DNA from: Chitinophaga sp. YR627
GTDB lineage: Bacteria; Bacteroidota; Bacteroidia; Chitinophagales; Chitinophagaceae
Length of the DNA: 64,000 nucleotides
Assembly (NCBI RefSeq): GCF_900114995.1
Contig: NZ_FOUX01000002.1
Span: 930,001-994,000 of the forward strand
Direction: 5' to 3'
The notes below the pieces were generated by a model. The model saw nothing but the letters and a program-made list of their open reading frames with translations, had not been told where the DNA came from and searched no databases. Both the position numbers and the translations under genes were made by a program. Position 1 is the first letter of the stretch, and every line of letters starts with the position of its first letter. Of the stretch, positions 63,483 to 64,000 are shown in pieces.

Positions 63483-64000
63483 TTAGTCCACTTTTTCCAG
63501 GGGCGCCTCATAACGGTAATACCTATTGTAAAAAATAGTACCTGCGAGCACCTGCATGCCTATAATACCATACCAGTAAAGCCGGGCCAGCCCCATAAAG
63601 AGTATGGTCACAACAATGATCAGTACCCACCTGAAATACTTATCCTGGTCTGTTCGTGGAAAATACAGGAGACTACGGAACAACATCAGCATTGACAGGC
63701 CACTGGTTATTAACATGACCCAGTGTATGGGGGCCGCCTGCTGCCAGGTCTTATATATCAGCAATATACTTTCCGGAGCGACAAGCGCCAGGTACAACCC
63801 TCCCATCTGCAGATATCTTTTCCACATGGGTACCGGCAGCTGTGGCAGCATGGAAAGGTAAAGATCGTCAAAGCGCCTGTGATTATACACCAGTACACTC
63901 TGGGCAAGTACACATATCAGTATTCCCACCAGTAAGACACGCTCGTCATACTTGTCTGCCATCAGGGAACAGGTCACTATGACGATAACTGCCGATGCTA
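63483..64000 (-). CDS. membrane protein, C-terminal part (cut by window edge)
   Basis: The frame stays open past 63977 to the window edge, so the start lies outside and the GTG at 63977 need not be the real one. At least 172 residues are visible. Helices are at VIVIVTCSL (edge), RVLLVGILICVLAQSVLVY, MGGLYLALVAPESILLIY, WVMLITSGLSMLMLF, and WVLIIVVTILFMGLARLYWYG. The basic loop HRRFDDLYLSMLPQLPVPMW lies between the first two. It could be a transporter permease half. No family is recognised. Confidence 0.6.
   Translation of the reverse strand, partial: ASAVIVIVTCSLMADKYDERVLLVGILICVLAQSVLVYNHRRFDDLYLSMLPQLPVPMWKRYLQMGGLYLALVAPESILLIYKTWQQAAPIHWVMLITSGLSMLMLFRSLLYFPRTDQDKYFRWVLIIVVTILFMGLARLYWYGIIGMQVLAGTIFYNRYYRYEAPLEKVD

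Noticed and set aside
1..64000. Prophage, transposon, biosynthetic gene cluster or defence island
   Set aside because: No integrase, transposase, capsid, NRPS/PKS, restriction or toxin-antitoxin motif was recognised in any convincing coding frame.

Overview
The window looks like chromosomal DNA of a Bacteroidota member, most likely a Chitinophaga-like Chitinophagaceae bacterium. The signs are TAnnTTTG-type promoter boxes, a T9SS C-terminal sorting domain on a secreted glycosidase, many OmpA/PorT-like barrels and lipoproteins, Bacteroidota-specific families (DUF5683, DUF4421, DUF4382, DUF4954), and a Lon/ParAB/DapB/KdsA/LeuABCD gene set typical of that phylum. GC is intermediate, and genes are dense on both strands. 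I see no rRNA, tRNA, insertion sequence, prophage, CRISPR array or defence island. Most of the window is ordinary core and catabolic metabolism.

Layout. 1-4.6 kb: the 5' part of lon, two outer-membrane barrels and a membrane metallophosphoesterase, all on the minus strand. 4.9-8.9 kb: a metal-dependent hydrolase, then parA-parB-DUF5683-dapB. 8.9-12.8 kb: an Rrf2 regulator and the sulfate-assimilation operon cysH-cysD-cysN. 12.9-15.8 kb: an S41 protease, an AraC regulator and a short-chain threonine dehydrogenase. 16-19.2 kb: kdsA, a small unknown protein, a DUF4382 lipoprotein, a 640-bp gene-free stretch and a PspC protein. 19.4-25.7 kb: aconitase, an HD-like hydrolase, a DUF4421 barrel, a YfcE-type phosphodiesterase, purU and a secreted unknown. 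25.9-34.6 kb: histidine utilisation (marR-hutH-hutU-hutI and hutG), with a secreted GH5 endoglucanase gene lying between hutI and hutG on the other strand. 34.7-38.2 kb: a SET-domain protein, a bestrophin, mgtE and a histidine phosphatase lipoprotein. 38.4-46.1 kb: glmS-DUF4954, an MbnP/MbnH-like 'metallo-mystery' pair, an O-methyltransferase and a TlpA-like thioredoxin. 46.2-52.2 kb: a non-phosphorylative L-fucose catabolic cluster (fucP, two SDRs, lactonase, mutarotase, FAH-family hydrolase and an unknown lipoprotein). 52.3-58.7 kb: a VanX-like dipeptidase, then leuC-methyltransferase-leuD-leuB-leuA. 58.9-64 kb: a helical-repeat protein, a membrane protein, a secreted Gfo/Idh/MocA oxidoreductase, a DUF2314 protein and the C-terminal part of a membrane protein cut by the window edge.

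The signals least explained by standard annotation are these. (i) Heptameric intergenic repeats of form TAGnnnn (TAGGAAT, TAGTCGA and related units), often as inverted pairs around 85-160 bp of unrelated sequence. (ii) A Tam-like methyltransferase inside the leucine operon. (iii) The MbnP/MbnH-like pair, which suggests an oxidatively matured copper-binding protein. (iv) A fucose pathway that lacks its dehydratase but carries an uncharacterised lipoprotein. (v) Two promoter boxes so close to start codons that leaderless transcripts are likely. None of these amounts to a proven new system. All assignments rest on reading the sequence and recalled family motifs, with no database search.
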